Assembly: GCF_963576675.1 (NCBI RefSeq)
Contig: NC_088918.1
Coordinates: 65,931,001 to 65,995,000 of the forward strand
Direction: 5' to 3'
DNA: 64,000 bases
Source of the DNA: Euphorbia lathyris
Taxonomy: Eukaryota; Streptophyta; Magnoliopsida; Malpighiales; Euphorbiaceae
Shown here in pieces: positions 1 through 14,200 of this stretch (its first letter is position 1; each line of letters starts with the position of its first letter). The notes beneath the pieces were generated by a model. The model saw nothing but the letters and a program-made list of their open reading frames with translations, had not been told where the DNA came from and made no database searches. The position numbers and the translations under genes are program-made.

Positions 1-670
1 ATTTCTGAAATTTCAGAATTTTTGATATTCCAGATTCTGAAATTTCAGATTTTGGAATTTCAGAATTTTCGAAATTCTAGAATTTTTAAAATTTTAGAAT
101 TTTTGAAATTCCAGAATTTTCATATTCTGGAATTTCAGAATTTTTGAAATTCTAGAATTTAAATTCTTCAGATTCTGAAATTCTAGAATTTTTCAAAATT
201 CCAAAATTTCTAGAATTTTTCAAAATTCCAAAATTTCTGGAATTTCAGAATATTTGGAATTTTTGAAATTCTAGAATTTCCAGATTCTGAAATTTCAGAA
301 TTTCAGAATTTCAAAAATTCAGAAATTTCAGATATTCTGAAATTTCAGAATTTTTGAAATTCTAGAATTTCAGAATTTTCATATTCTAGAATTTCAGAAT
401 TTTTGAAATTCTAGAATTTCTAGATTTTGGAATTCTTCAGATACTAGAATTGCAGAATTCTTCAGATTTTGGAATTCTAGAATTCTTTAGATTATGGAAT
501 TCCATAATTCTTCAGATTATGGAATTCAAGAATTTTTGAAATTCTATAATTTTTGAAATTCCAGAATTTTTGAAATATGAAATTTCAAAAATTCCAGAGC
601 TATGAAATTCTAAAAAATTCTAGAATTTCGGAATTTTAAATTCTAGAAACTTATTGAATTTTAGAATTTC
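1..670. repeat. AT-rich degenerate tandem array
   Basis: About 670 bases built almost only from variants of GAATTTCAGAATTTTTG and its near-complement AAATTCTAGAATTT, so palindromic GAATTC/AAATTT-like steps recur every 10-20 bases. No unit length is constant, so this is a degenerate simple array rather than a clean satellite. It begins at the window edge and must extend to the left. It stops sharply near 670, followed by ordinary AT-rich spacer. No coding potential is seen. Confidence 0.8.
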
Positions 671-1280
671 TGATCTATGAAACCATGTGTTTTTTTTTAA
701 ATTAACCCTTAATTTTATAAGTTTTCTTTTGAGAATATATATAATTTAATATTTCGTGGAATTAGAGAATATTATTTTTTGTTTTTGACGTTTTGTATGA
801 GAAATAAAAAATATATATTTATTAATTATTAAATAAATGAATGTTTTGATGAAATTATTTATTGGGTTGTCGTCACAGCCTCACATCCTCACATTTTATA
901 AATAAATAAATATATTATTTCAAAGGAAACTATATATAATCAATTGAAAAATCTACTAATATTAAAGAATAAATATGAAAAGAATAATATGAAGAGAATA
1001 ATTCTAATTTAGTGGAGGAATAATTCAAATTTCATTCAATAATTCAAATCTACCAATATTAAAGAATAAGTATTTGTGGTTGTTTTAAGATGAATAAGAA
1101 AGTAATGGGTGATTCAAAAAAAAACCTAATGGGTTATTGGGTTGACTCTGCCAAAAACCTATTCAACCCTTTTATTATATGGATTAAATAGCTCAACCTC
1201 TTTATAATCCAATTCATAAAAGGGTCAACCCTAACCTATTTAAATGATGGGTTAAATGGGTCAATAAATGGATGATGACT
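671..1280. other. AT-rich spacer
   Basis: Spacer between the left array and the capping-enzyme promoter. It holds loosely repeated phrases (for example gggttaaatgggtcaataaatgg and aaagggtcaaccctaac around 1130-1270). I see no gene, terminal repeat or RNA gene in it. Confidence 0.5.
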
Positions 1281-1284
1281 CATT

Positions 1285-2266
1285 TTGACGGCTCTATATT
1301 TTATACACACATAGAGACATTAGAGTTCCAAACCCCCGATTCGTGGATTTCCTCTCTCTCCCCGACTCTGAATCTCTACTCTCTCCTCCTGACATAGATT
1401 GATCATTAAATTAAAAACCTCTTCACTTCTTTCTCTCTCTAAACCAACCAACCAACTTCTTCTCCGTTTTCCTCTCTCTAGGATTTCAAAACTTTGTTCA
1501 GGTCACCACTCCTCCCATAATCCTGGGGTTTTCTACGTACACACTGTTTTATAACATGCTTTCCAACAGTCTTCTGATCGCGCTCTTTGCTCAAGTTTCC
1601 CGTTACTGAAGATTTCCATTCTCTTCCCTCCTACTTTCGCTAGGGCACGGTATTTCTTCGTTTTGGCTTGAATTTGTCTGTTGATTGTATGCTAAATGCG
1701 AGCTTTCCTCTTTTCTCGATTGTTTTCGATTCCTCTTATTTTCTTTTTAGTTTTTGTTTTCCTTGCTGGTTGTCTTTGGGTGCTTGCAGCTAGTGTGTAA
1801 CATTAGTAGTTAGGGTTCCAGTTAGTGATTGATTTGCCCATATTTCGCTAAGGAAGTGCCTAATCTTAATTTTCGAGTTCATTTTGGGCTTTAAGATGGT
1901 TCAATTTACAGTTAAATGGAGATTAACTACAATCCTGTGGAAAAAAGAGGGCGGAGCTTTAAGCTCCTTATTTCAGTCCTCTTTGTTTGCTCTTGCATTA
2001 GTTTCTCAGCTTCCTAACATAACAGTTCCACTGGAGTGAAAGACAAAGGATACTTTCAATTTTATTGACATTTGTGATTTCAAGCAATGACCTAGCTCTT
2101 TGCATTGATGAATTATATTAAGCTTAAATAACAATGCTGCTTCTCTTCTGTTTGGTGTGCTGTTGAAAATTTAACCATATTCTCTTTTGGTGTCAGACTG
2201 CTAGAAGAGGGAGCAACAGACTATTTGAGATTTTCATGTTGTTAAATGCTGTGTGGTGGCTGTTGA
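1285..2266 (+). promoter_or_regulatory. Probable core promoter and 5' leader of the capping-enzyme gene
   Basis: A TATA-like stretch (tatattttata, about 1293-1303) is followed within 40 bases by a long CT-rich tract (about 1345-1500), typical of plant leaders. A leader intron is plausible: donor at 1650 (cacg/gtattt), acceptor at 2196 (gtgtcag). The transcription start and the intron are inferred from sequence alone. Confidence 0.4.
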
Positions 2267-5200
2267 ATGGTTGTGACGATGGACTTAAATGTATCGCCAT
2301 TGCCTGAAGATGAAGAAGATAATTTTGAAGATCATGGAGATGAATTCAGTCCTCCAGAAGAACGTTTTGAAAGTGCTGTTGAAACTGCACGTCGGGTAAT
2401 AATTCTCCCTTTTACATGCTTCGAAGTTCGAACAATTTGCTGTGGAAGAACTCGTTCATTGTTCTTAATTTCATCATTAGTCTTTAACAAGTCACCAGAA
2501 TCTGGCAGATCATTGAGTTTTCTACCTCTTTGTAATGGAAACAAGTGTAGTGGTAACTTAATATATTTGTTTGATGTTCTTTGTGATTAGGACTTCTTTC
2601 CTTATTTTTTTCTTCTAGTAGTAATACTTGGCATTTTATTTTATCTAACATAATTTGCTAGTGGAAAATATTTTGGCAATAAAATGTAGTTTTCAGTTGT
2701 TTGTTGTGACATCGTGATCTGGGCATCTATGTCTTTTTTCTTAGAGGGATCTGACAAGACCTCTTGCAATCCTAGGAAAGAAGGTAGTTCGCTTAGGGAA
2801 CCTAAGGGCTTCTCTATCGGTCACAACTTAGTAGTGAGATTTACAAACCAGGAGATTAGTGGCACAAGCTAGCTAAAATGCTTACCTCCAGCTTCTATTG
2901 ATTTGGACCAGCAGATCTGTTTCATACGAAAATTTTAATCTTCATAAATGGGATAGTTCATCAAGCCACTAAAATCTCGGGAGTTTGCTCCCCGATGAAA
3001 GCCCTTCCGCTTGCTAAGCTCAAGAAAGACGCTTCCCAACTCAACCCACTCTACTCTTAAAAAAATGCTCGACTGTAATCCGAGTAACGAAGACTTGCTT
3101 TCGTCCTTCTTCTTTTTCTTTACCATGAATCGCTGCTCTCTGGCTTTTGCCGGCTATATAGTCCAACCAGAGTAGCACATCAGTTCGGCTATGATATGTA
3201 TCTTCCTGTAAGAAGCATCAGCAAAGGTGTCTTTTTTGGACCTGCAGCCGATAGGGCTCGTTCAAAGCGAGTCCCAACAGCCTTGTTTTGGTGACGTCTT
3301 AACACTTTAATTTTTATCTCACCTTGACCTTGGAAACTCCTATCTGTGTTCCCCTCTTTTAGTTATCTATCAATAAGCCGGGAACTGATCCCGCAGTTCA
3401 CAGTGCCATTAAGTTATTGATTCATCACAGAGTCTAAGACTAGCCATAGGGAGAGTTACCCCCTGACATTAACGAATCTTAAGGTCCTAGGTAAGCAAGA
3501 TCCGCTGAGGCAGCGGACGTGATAGAAAGCTTATAAGGAAAATGGAAAGTGAAAGTATGATGGACCGATAACGAAAATCAGTGCTTTCGCTAGGTGAAGA
3601 GTTAGCACAGTCTCAAAGAGGCAGACCTTAGCGGATTGAACTACATCGAAGAATGGTAGGCGTACGGCTTCTCCGATGGGGAGGATTCATTCGCTTGTTC
3701 TAACTATATAAATATACAGTAAAACCTCTATAAATTAATACTCGATAAATTAATAAACTCTTTAAAATAATAATTTCTTCTGGTCCCGACTTAAGCCAGT
3801 TCAAAAAATGATCAATTTTAATAAATTAATAAGATAATAATTTTCTGGAACAACTCTTGATAAATACATTGTATTATTACCTCTATAAATTAATAATTTC
3901 TCAAATACATATGAGAAATATATATAGATATATATACTTAGGATAATTTAGCAAAATATGAATCTATAGTATTTTGTTTTTTCTTAAAATTTAAATCTAG
4001 TTGAATTTCATCTTTAACCATTCTCGGTGCATTCAAAAGTTCCAGGGTATCATTGTCAAATTGTAACAAAAAATTGTAAAGAGTGGATGATACTATAATT
4101 GCTTCATTTCTTATGACTGGTTTTAAAGGTACCGAATCATCATCAGCTTCATCCTTAATTGAATTTTGTATAATGCTCGACACAATTTCTTCTAAACTTT
4201 GGACTTGTGAGTATTCATTATTTTCACCTGGATAATCCAATATTTGATTGACATCCATTGGATTGTGGTAACCAAGCTGAACCATCATTCCCTCAAGTTT
4301 ATAAATCTCTTCTGTAGTTGCTTCCTCTAAATTCGTTGTGACAGATTCATGAGAAGCCTATTTTTGGTATGGTTTGAAACAACACTCCCTATAAATTTAT
4401 ACAGTAATTCATTAACTATGATACATTGAATATTTTTAACATAAATACAATGAACTTCAAAGTTCAATTAACTTATATGATGCACATTTAATTTTATTTG
4501 TTCATTGATTTTAGACAAAAACTTTATTTAAATTAGTAATTTAAAATTTATTTTTAAAAAAATTTAAAATCACTCTATAAATTAATAATTATTAATTTAT
4601 CGATTAATTAATAACTCTCTAAATTAATAAAATTCTATGGTCCCAACATTATTAATTTATAGAGGTTTTACTGTATACGGCCAGGCAGAAATGCATAAAG
4701 AGAGAGATTCCTCTTCTAGCTATGTCTCCCATTGGGATCCTCCGTTTCCAGCTTGGATTATTTGAATGAGAGCTCGTGAAGTGCACTTTCCTTTCTTAAG
4801 ATAACAGGATTCGACTGATGTGATCGGGAGAACCAGTCAAAGTCTTTATTATTTGTTTGTGCGTTCATCTCTCCATCTAAGAAATGGGCTCTTCCACGAA
4901 AGATGCTTGAAGGAGAATCTTCGTTAGAGGGACATTCTTCCTAGACAAGTTTTATCCATCTACTGCTGGTTTAGCTGGTAGAAAGCGGTTAGCGCCCCCC
5001 TCCCAAAGAAAAGTCGATCAGTATTATGGGCATTGTTCTTGGAGTATACATATCTGCTGACTTTTTTCTTCAAGCTGTCGTCTTGCATGCCCTCATTGTT
5101 GTAACCACGGTCTGTACCTCGGTTTTTGTGGTCTTCACCTCTGTTATTCTCTTAATTGGAGAGAATATATCCTATATTCAATAAATATCTGAAGGGAAAG

Positions 5201-8200
5201 GCTATGCTATGAAAGTTCGGATCAGCTTCCTAGCGTATGGAATACGGAATGGATTCCAAAGCCCCTCTGTTTTAGTTTAGACTAATGGCATCGATTCTTA
5301 GTGCTATAACAGAAACTGCCCAACATGCGCAAATGAAATCACAACATGCTCGATTCCTGCAACTGCTCCTGCTTAGGGTAGTAAATAAACAGGTGGACAT
5401 GTATCTGCAGCCTCTCTGCTGGTAGATTGACTGCTTTATATGGACCTGGGACTGCATTTCTTTCTTTTACACAAATCTGTGCTAGCATTCTCATTCGCTA
5501 GCTAGATTGCAAATATCATAAGATAGCATATTTTAAAAAATGATCGATTTTCATCGAAAAAATACGGGTTATAGCAACTTTTGACAGCTGTTTTGGGGAA
5601 TAAAAAGTCATGCTTAGGAAGTGATTCACCTAGATTGCTCAGTAAGCTTTCTTGACTCATATACAATATTTCTTCTTTACACAGCTATAGTACTGGCTTG
5701 GCCGTAACAGCTTCTCTTTTTGATATAACCTCCTCTCAAGGGCCGCCTGCATAGCAATCAATCGTCGTTGGCGCTTCCTACTCCTTCGGCTAACACGAGT
5801 GCTCCATTCTCCTTCAATATATATTTCATCATATTTTGATAAAGATGTGGCATTGCTGATTTGAGAGCAGTCTTATATCAAAGAGCAGATAGGCTCACAG
5901 CGGATACGACAAGACCACTTAGGAAACCCAGTAATCAGACACTAGGGGATGCGGAAAGTCCCATAGCTTCCTATCGAAGACTTTTTCTGAGCTTGAATGC
6001 CCGGCCTTTTTATTTAGCGCAGCTGTACACTTTCTTTCGATTCAATCGTCAGTCCTTGTCAGAATGAGTATAGTAGTGTGCTTGAGCAGGTAGGTCGCAT
6101 TCAGGAAGCCTTATATGATGATTATATATGGCTACAGTGACGGACATTAGGGACGACGGAGCATAATCTCTGTATGTCACAGGGACCGGCCCAGGGTTTT
6201 AGTTCGTTCACGGAGGCCCTTGGTTGCCCTCATGCGATCAACTCCAAGTTCCACCTCTTTGTGGTCCGTTTGCCTTGTTCAATTGAGGGAAAAGGCGGAT
6301 ATTCGCCATTGTTAACTATGTTAACCAGAGGCTCTTGTATCCTATGACTGGTAGGCAAATGTTCTTCAAGGCATCAGCCAGGATGTTACGTTTAACCAAA
6401 GAGCACCTCTGGGATTAAAAGAGTGGTCCTGCGAACTACCTTCACTTTTCAGTGAGCAAACAGAGTTTGGTAGTCGGACCGGTAGCTAACGGCTAGAGAG
6501 AGGAATAAGAGAGTTTTAGAGTAGGCCAGTTAACCGACCAATTCTTTTCCCTGGCATTGGAGCACATACTGGAAATCTAATTAGTTTTCAATAGAAAAAA
6601 CCATGAGAATTTTGATGCATGAGGACCTGATAGCTTTCCCCTTCATTTTGTATGTGGTTTACATGAAAATAGTTGCTTTCTTTGATGGATTTAGGCCACT
6701 GTTTAACTTATGATTCTTTGTAATTTCCCCGTGAATTTCTTCCCCTTTGCAAGTTCGTACGAGTTTAGAAGATGACTGTCGATTTTAAAACCGACTTTTT
6801 TTCGTTGAAAGTGATTTATCTTTTCTTTTTGATGCATGATGACATGTTCTTCTATGTTTTCAGTTTCCCAAATTGTGGAAAAAATAGTAGGAAATGCTTT
6901 TGAAGGTAAAATTAAACATTGTTGGGAAATGATTCACATAAGCCCGAGATATGTGCTGGTTTTCAATCTTTGTATATATTCCAAGGTTCCCAATGCGTGG
7001 ATAAAAATCTTACTAAGCTATCAATTTCTTGCCAAACTACTTAAGTAAAAAAGTAAACATAGCCACAAAGAGTAAAAGAATGGAAACTATGGCTTGGTTG
7101 TGGATCTTCTGCACAGACAATTGCTAGTTGAAGTCAAATTGAAGAGTAAAACTCCACTTTTGGGAATTCAAAAGGTTAGGTAAGGACAAGGTAACCCTTA
7201 ATCCATAAGATGAGATGAGAAAATAGATGACGGATTAAGAAGTCACCTGTATTTGGGAGTTTTGAAAGGATTAGAAGGGATTATGAGTACTTTCTGTCTG
7301 ATAGAATTTTATTATAAGAAAGGGCATTATGCCATTTTTTCCCTTACATTGTCTCCAAAATAAAGAGAGAAGTTTTTATGTTCTCATTGGTAGATTAATA
7401 TAGAATGAGAATTTGTTTAGAAGTCTAACTTTTTCTTTTGACATCTTCTATTATGTCAAATTCTTACTGAAAATATTAAGTTAGAAAATGTTAAACTCCC
7501 TTTGAGTTAAAACTTGACATTTTCAGTTATGAATTTCAATTATTCTTTTTCTTCTCATAGGCCATTATGTTTTTTCCCCTTTCCAGTATCTTTCTATTCT
7601 GCATCGCATAAGTATTTAAGGTATCACTAATATTTTCCTCGTGATTAGTTCCTAAGAGAAGTTTCTATGATGAAATATGTTAGTTTTGGACAAAAATTGA
7701 CATGTGCTTGGATACCTTGTTTTTATCATATTTAATATGGATGTGCAGGTTGGACTTATACAAAGTAAGTAGAACATCAGGAGAGATGTTGTTTAATCTT
7801 GATTTAATACACAAAAGTATTGGTTTAGTTGTATGCCTATCTTGAATGTCCCAAGCATGTGTACCAATGGCTGTGGCTGTATACTGAGCTGCTTTATTTG
7901 ATTGTGTTTACAGCCTTTTTTTATTTTATTTCATCTTCATAATTTCATCTTGTTTGCATCTTTGTTAGGAACGCGAGGAAAGACGCAAGCGGCTGAGGAC
8001 TGAACGTCCAGATGATAGAAATGTGCATGTGTCTCGGCAGCCAGCACATGATCAGTTTTTACCACCTAAACACTTTAAAACTTATGATAAATCTAAGCTT
8101 CCTCCGGGTAAGCTTGTGATGTAATTTCTGTCATCACAGATAGTTTACTTGCTAGATTAATTTGCTCGTATTTATCTTTTCAGGTAGTAGTTATATGTGC

Positions 8201-11200
8201 GTATTCTTTGTTTTATAGCGGTCCTTTGATGCCACCATTCCGTTGTCACAAGTTCCTTATATCATTGCATCATTGTTTGCTCTGGTCAAACTTTTGTCCA
8301 GGTGGACCTTAAATAGAAGGAAAAATTGCAATTTTTTATGAAGTGGTTTTAGATTTTTCTCTCTCTTCGGATTGTATCTTGCACTGAAATTGATGGTGCT
8401 AGCATGAATCTATAAATGTGACATGGTTTTCTTAATTTGATCAAACTTCTGTGGTTCTGGTTCATCTTGCTGTGCCAATTGGAAGAAATGCGGGTTCAGA
8501 GAATAATTTGCAGTAGCCTTATTCATCAGGTGTTCTTATTATGTATTGGTTATCGTCATTGTATTGTGGTATGAGACCATCTTTGTCCTCTATACTGTGC
8601 ACTTTTTTGAGGATGATCATGCATGGGTCAAATCAAAACTAAAGCATGAACTAAACTGCATATTGAATGATATTTTGGAGCTAACAATTCTTGCAATCAC
8701 AACTCTTGACAGAATATAAAAGGGATTTTTATTCCTTGGAAGACATGTTAAATTCTCATGGATAATCTCAAATCTGAGGAAGTTCTTTCAAATAGATGTG
8801 TCATGTTGAAATGAAATTACTTTCACTCAATGCTAATCTCTTTTTGTTGAAGTTCTGAGGAAGTTCTTCTCCTTGCTGATTGCTTTTTATGGAAGTTGCC
8901 ATGTTGAAATGAAATTAGTTTCACTGAAAAAAACTTTTGGCTGTATCTGGTCTGAACTAGAGGGTTAATAGTTCAGCATTTAGTATGTTCTGATATTCAC
9001 AACAAAAAGAACTTCTAATAAAAGGGCGGCCCGGTCGCATTACGCGTCCCCGCTGAGCGAGGGTCCGGGGAGGGGTCCCACCACAAGGGTGTATTGGGGG
9101 CAAGCCTTCCCTTGCCAATTTAATTGGCAAGAGGCCGCTCCTAAGACTCGAACCCGTGACCTCTGGTCACACGGCAACAACGTTTTACCGTTGCGCCAAG
9201 GCTCGCCCTCTAACAAAAAGAAAAAAAAAAAAAAAAAAAAAAAAAAAACAAAAAGAACTTCTAATATGCAAAAAAAATTCAAACCACGCTGGCTAAGCTG
9301 GAGTTATTATTAAAATCAAATGATATTAAACCGCTGAAAAAAAGACCAAAATAATGCTTTGTTCTGCATTATCCTTTGAAGTATCCCTTGTTATTTGAGT
9401 GAACTAGGATTTGCAATGCCAAAATAGTTTCAATTCTATACTTAGATCTCCTGAAACTAAAAAAGCGACGAGTGCATAACTGATATGCATAGGCAAGAAT
9501 AAGGTGGTTTGCAAGACAAAAATATAGTTCTGAGTCCTGCATCTGTAGTTGGTATGCCATTTGTCAGAGACCTTGTCCCCCCACAATTTCTGTACTTGCA
9601 TCAGACTATATTTGTGATACCAAATTCACTGCCCTGCATCACCTGAACCCATATCGGTGCTGAAACAGTGACTTCATGGTTGATAGATGAAGCATCAGCC
9701 TTTTCTAATCACCTGCTATTACCAGTTGGAAATTTAAAATGTTTACCTGGAAGATCAAATCAGGGGATTGGTGGCTAGCATTTCTTAATTGCAGTAAATT
9801 GCTGTTGGGCTGCCACATAAATGATTGAGTCCAGAGATTGTTCAAGGAAACTTCAATTATTTATATGAATGCAGATTCCACTATTGATTCTATTTAACCA
9901 TGTTTAGAAAGTGACCATTATGTGGTTTTACATTACTGTATGATAATCGGAGATGGTCTTTTCCTTTTCTCCATTTTAGTAACTTGAGGATAATTATGTT
10001 TTGTCCTCACTCATTTCTTTTCGCTTTTGAGTCTAGACATTGTGATCATATTGCATATGGGGATTTTTCTCAACTATCTCCAACCCAGTTCTCAAAATTT
10101 GTAGGCTGGTTGGATTGCCCTCCAGCGGGTCAGGAAATATATGGTATTATTCCTTCCAAAGTTCCCCTTGGTGAAGCATACCATGACTGTATTCCTCCTG
10201 GAAGAAGATACTCCTTTAAACAAGTGATTCATCAACAGAGAGTATTACAGAGAAAGGTAAATAAATACTAGGAACTAAAATCCTTGGGTGACTTTGCTTG
10301 AATTCCCCACTCGTCCACATGCACATGCATGCACGGCTCAGTAAATTAAATATGCATTGTTTCCTAATGAACTGATGTTTCTATATTTTGTAGTTAAGTT
10401 CAGTTTCACTTGTTTTTCAGCTTGGTCTGGTGATTGATTTGACGAATACTTCCCGTTATTATACTAGGAACTAAAATCCTTGGGTGACTTTGCTTGAATT
10501 CCCCACTCGTCCACATGCACATGCATGCACGGCTCAGTAAATTAAATATGCATTGTTTCCTAATGAACTGATGTTTCTATATTTTGTAGTTAAGTTCAGT
10601 TTCACTTGTTTTTCAGCTTGGTCTGGTGATTGATTTGACGAATACTTCCCGTTATTATACAACGGGGGATTTGAAAAAAGAGGGTATCAAGTATGTTAAG
10701 GTAAGTCAGGTTATTTATTTTTGTTTCTTTTGGGTATCTGATGGTAGGATCTTAATAGCGAATGACTCTGTCATTTGCTTGCGTAGATTCAATGCAGAGG
10801 GCGTGATGCTGTTCCTGATAATGCGTCTGTGAATAGCTTTGTTAATGAGGTATATGCTTCTTAATACACTTCTTTTAAGCTTTGTGTGTATAGCTTCTCA
10901 TGATGATTACTTGTGTACTATGTAGACCATTACTTGAGAAACTATGTTGCATAAAAAGAAACTGAAATGGATACCCGGAAATGTCATTTCTAAAAAAATA
11001 TAGCTAGGAAACCATAATGGAAACAGTAAAGAAGTGGAAATGGGGATGGGGACAGGGCACAAAACGCGGAAACACTAATGAAAAAGAGTATCCGTGCAAC
11101 ATAGCTTAGAAATTAGAATGATATACGTGGTAACTTACTTTGTGGTTATGTAGATGCTCACGAATCACTTAATGACCTGAACCACAATTGTACTCAGTGT

Positions 11201-14200
11201 AGCAGTATATTAGAGCCTGCAATGGCTGTGCATATGTGATTTCATGCTAGAATGTGATCTGTGCTTGCTTAACTTTTCAGGTTATACAGTTTACTGCTCG
11301 TCAAAAGACTAAAAAGTATATTCTTGTTCATTGTACACACGGGCATAATCGCACGGGTTATATGATTGTACACTATATTATGCGCTCGACACCTATGTCT
11401 GTGACACAGGTTTGTTTTCTAAGTTCTATTTGATCACAATTCAAACTTACTAAGTAGCTTTGCTGCAAGCTACTTAACCTAAAATCTCTGTTTGTGTAGG
11501 CAATAAAATTGTTTGCTGATGTACGCCCTCCAGGAATCTACAAACCAGACTATATTAAGGGCTTGTATGATTTTTATCACGAAACAAAGCCAGACATGGT
11601 TGTTTGTCCACCAACGCCAGAGTGGAAGAGATCTTCTGATCTAGATCTTAATGGGGAAGCTGTACCGGATGATGATGATGATGGAGGTTCAGCTGCCCCT
11701 TTGCATGTATGCATAATTTTTTAAGTAAAATTAAATCTGCTTTTAACTGTTGATATATGTGTTAATGGCACATATAAGGCATTTTGTGCATTCTTAATCT
11801 ATCTATGATTGTAGGCTTTTCTTTTGGTCTGGAACTAAACTTTCATGGCATGAATGTTTAGATGCATTTTCTTTTTCCGACATCCATGAATGCAACTTCT
11901 TCCAATATGTTGGCTGAGGTACTAGATGGTAGATCATTTTTTTCTTGTCAGTTATACAAGATGGGTAATTGGATCCCTGTAGATTATAGCATAAATCATT
12001 GTTGGCATTGGCATATTGAAGAAAATGCTCTGCCTCCAACATAAGATTCTACAAATTAAGTAGCAAAAGCAATTCAAAACGAAGAGAAGACATTCACAAC
12101 ATAGTAATGTTCACACAATAATGTCATTCAGTTTGGTGGTAAAGTCTGGTGGTATTGTACACAGGATCTGGTTTAAGTTTATCACTGAGTTCAAAAACTT
12201 GCCTTTAGAGTTGATGAAGGCCATACAGGGTTTAAATTCAACTCTGGTATTTTCTTATGCAGTAGTCAATGGTAGAGATAGGGATATATACAATTGACAG
12301 ACTGTTGACTAAATTTTTTTAGTTGGTTTTGACTATGTTGGGAACAGAATGAATTACAACAGTCATTAATAATCTTAAAAGGAAATATTGTTCATTTTAA
12401 TTAGGCAGCAGCGTTTTATTTATTCAAGGACTAATGTTTTTTTAAATAGGTCTGCTAGATAGTTTCTTTAGTAATCTTTCCTTTTGCAACTTGTTTCCTG
12501 TCTCCTATAAGAGGTATCATGTTCAATAAAATTGACCATGAACTTCCAGTCAAGAAATAACATGAGATGTATATACTCCAGATTACCATTTGAAATAACA
12601 TATTTCTTTCCTTGAGAAAATGTCAAGAGATTAGTTTCTAATAGTTTCTTTTTTTTATTTACAAGTTCTTAGTATTAATTTGTTTTAGCATAGGTTTTTG
12701 CAGGGAAAAAAATCTCTTGGTCCCCTATGCTCCACTAGGTGGGCGCTTTAGTTTAATATTGTTAAAATAGAAAATTTCAAATTTGATTTTAATTTGAGGG
12801 AGATGAGTTGGAGCTATGGGTAGGGGCAGAGGTTCCTCTTATTTTTTAGCTAGTGTAAAATGGCATTGTTTTGCTTGACATGATTTTTGTATTATGTTTT
12901 TATTTCTTTAGGAAAATCATGAGACAGATGCACACATGACAAATGATGATGTTCTGGGAGATGAAATACCAAATGATCAGTTGAGTGCTATGCGGCATTT
13001 TGTCTACCAAACACTTAAGCTGACTATTCCGGTAAAGATGTTTTCAACAATTTGTATCTGCTGGCAATTCTTAATACTGTTAATATAATATTGTATTTGG
13101 TAGAGGGTTCCATTCCTTGAGCAAATTTTCCGTTATTTATTAATACATGCCTCAGAAGATGTCCCTCTTTTCTTTGATGTTGTATACTATATTTTATTCT
13201 GAATATGAATGCACAAGTCATGGGTATGAGATATATGGAGATCCTTCATTTCTATCTTTATATTTTTTGTTCCTTCAATTTCAGGCAAGAGCAAACCCGC
13301 AATTCCCAGGGTCACATCCAGTATCTCTTAACAGGTTTGAATCTGAACTTTCTTTTGCATGTTCTGCGCTCTCCCAACCACCTGAACAAAGGCTGTATGC
13401 TTGCAATTCCTTGTTATTCTGTGTTGGGCTGTGATTTTGATTCATAACACTTGAAATGCTAGTAGGAAGAATAAATTTTAAACTTCCATGCCCTCCCCCA
13501 ACCTTCCTACCTCAAAAGACCATATAAACTCATTGAGTTTTAATGTCTTATTGTCGCAGTATTGTGATGCAATTGATTTTATATTAGAATTGACATTGAA
13601 AAATAGCACACCTTACTAATCTGAAAAAACTTGATCAGTTACCATTAGGTTGTTGTGGCTTTTTCTTTGTTTGAACGAATGCTAGTGATTATGGAGATAA
13701 TTTAGATAATTTTTATTCAAATTTTCCTGTCATCGTGGTTATATAAAAGTAGAACTTAAATATTCTGGAATTTTCTGTTGTGGTGCGCAGGGATAATCTA
13801 CAGCTATTAAGGCAGCGATATTATTATGCAACATGGAAAGCTGATGGAACACGCTACATGATGCTGATTATGATGGATGGTTGTTACCTAATTGATAGGA
13901 GTTTTAATTTTAGAAGGGTACAGATGAGGTTTCCTTGCAGAAGCACTAATGAAGTATGTATCTAAGAATCTGTTCTATTATGGTGGTTTCTGACATAGAG
14001 ACCTCATTAGTATAGCTTCTTGGTTAATAACTTATCAATATGATTCTTTTCCTTATTTTTATGTGTGTCAGGCTATAACTGACAAGACACACCACTATAC
14101 CTTACTTGATGGGGAGATGATCATTGATACTTTGCCAGATTCCCAGAAACAGGAAAGAAGATACCTCATCTATGATATGATGGCAATCAATCAAATGTCT

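Noticed and set aside
5861..6067. 68-codon frame in the organelle-like block as a mitochondrial gene
   Set aside because: It matches no mitochondrial protein that I know; it is probably a chance frame.
9100..9215. Possible tRNA gene
   Set aside because: A and B boxes are present but no cloverleaf; the layout and duplication show a tRNA-derived SINE. The same holds at 45574-45762.
9040..9313. Open frames on both strands over the Au SINE
   Set aside because: They lie within a SINE and a poly(A) run; the Lys/Phe runs are the A-tract translated.
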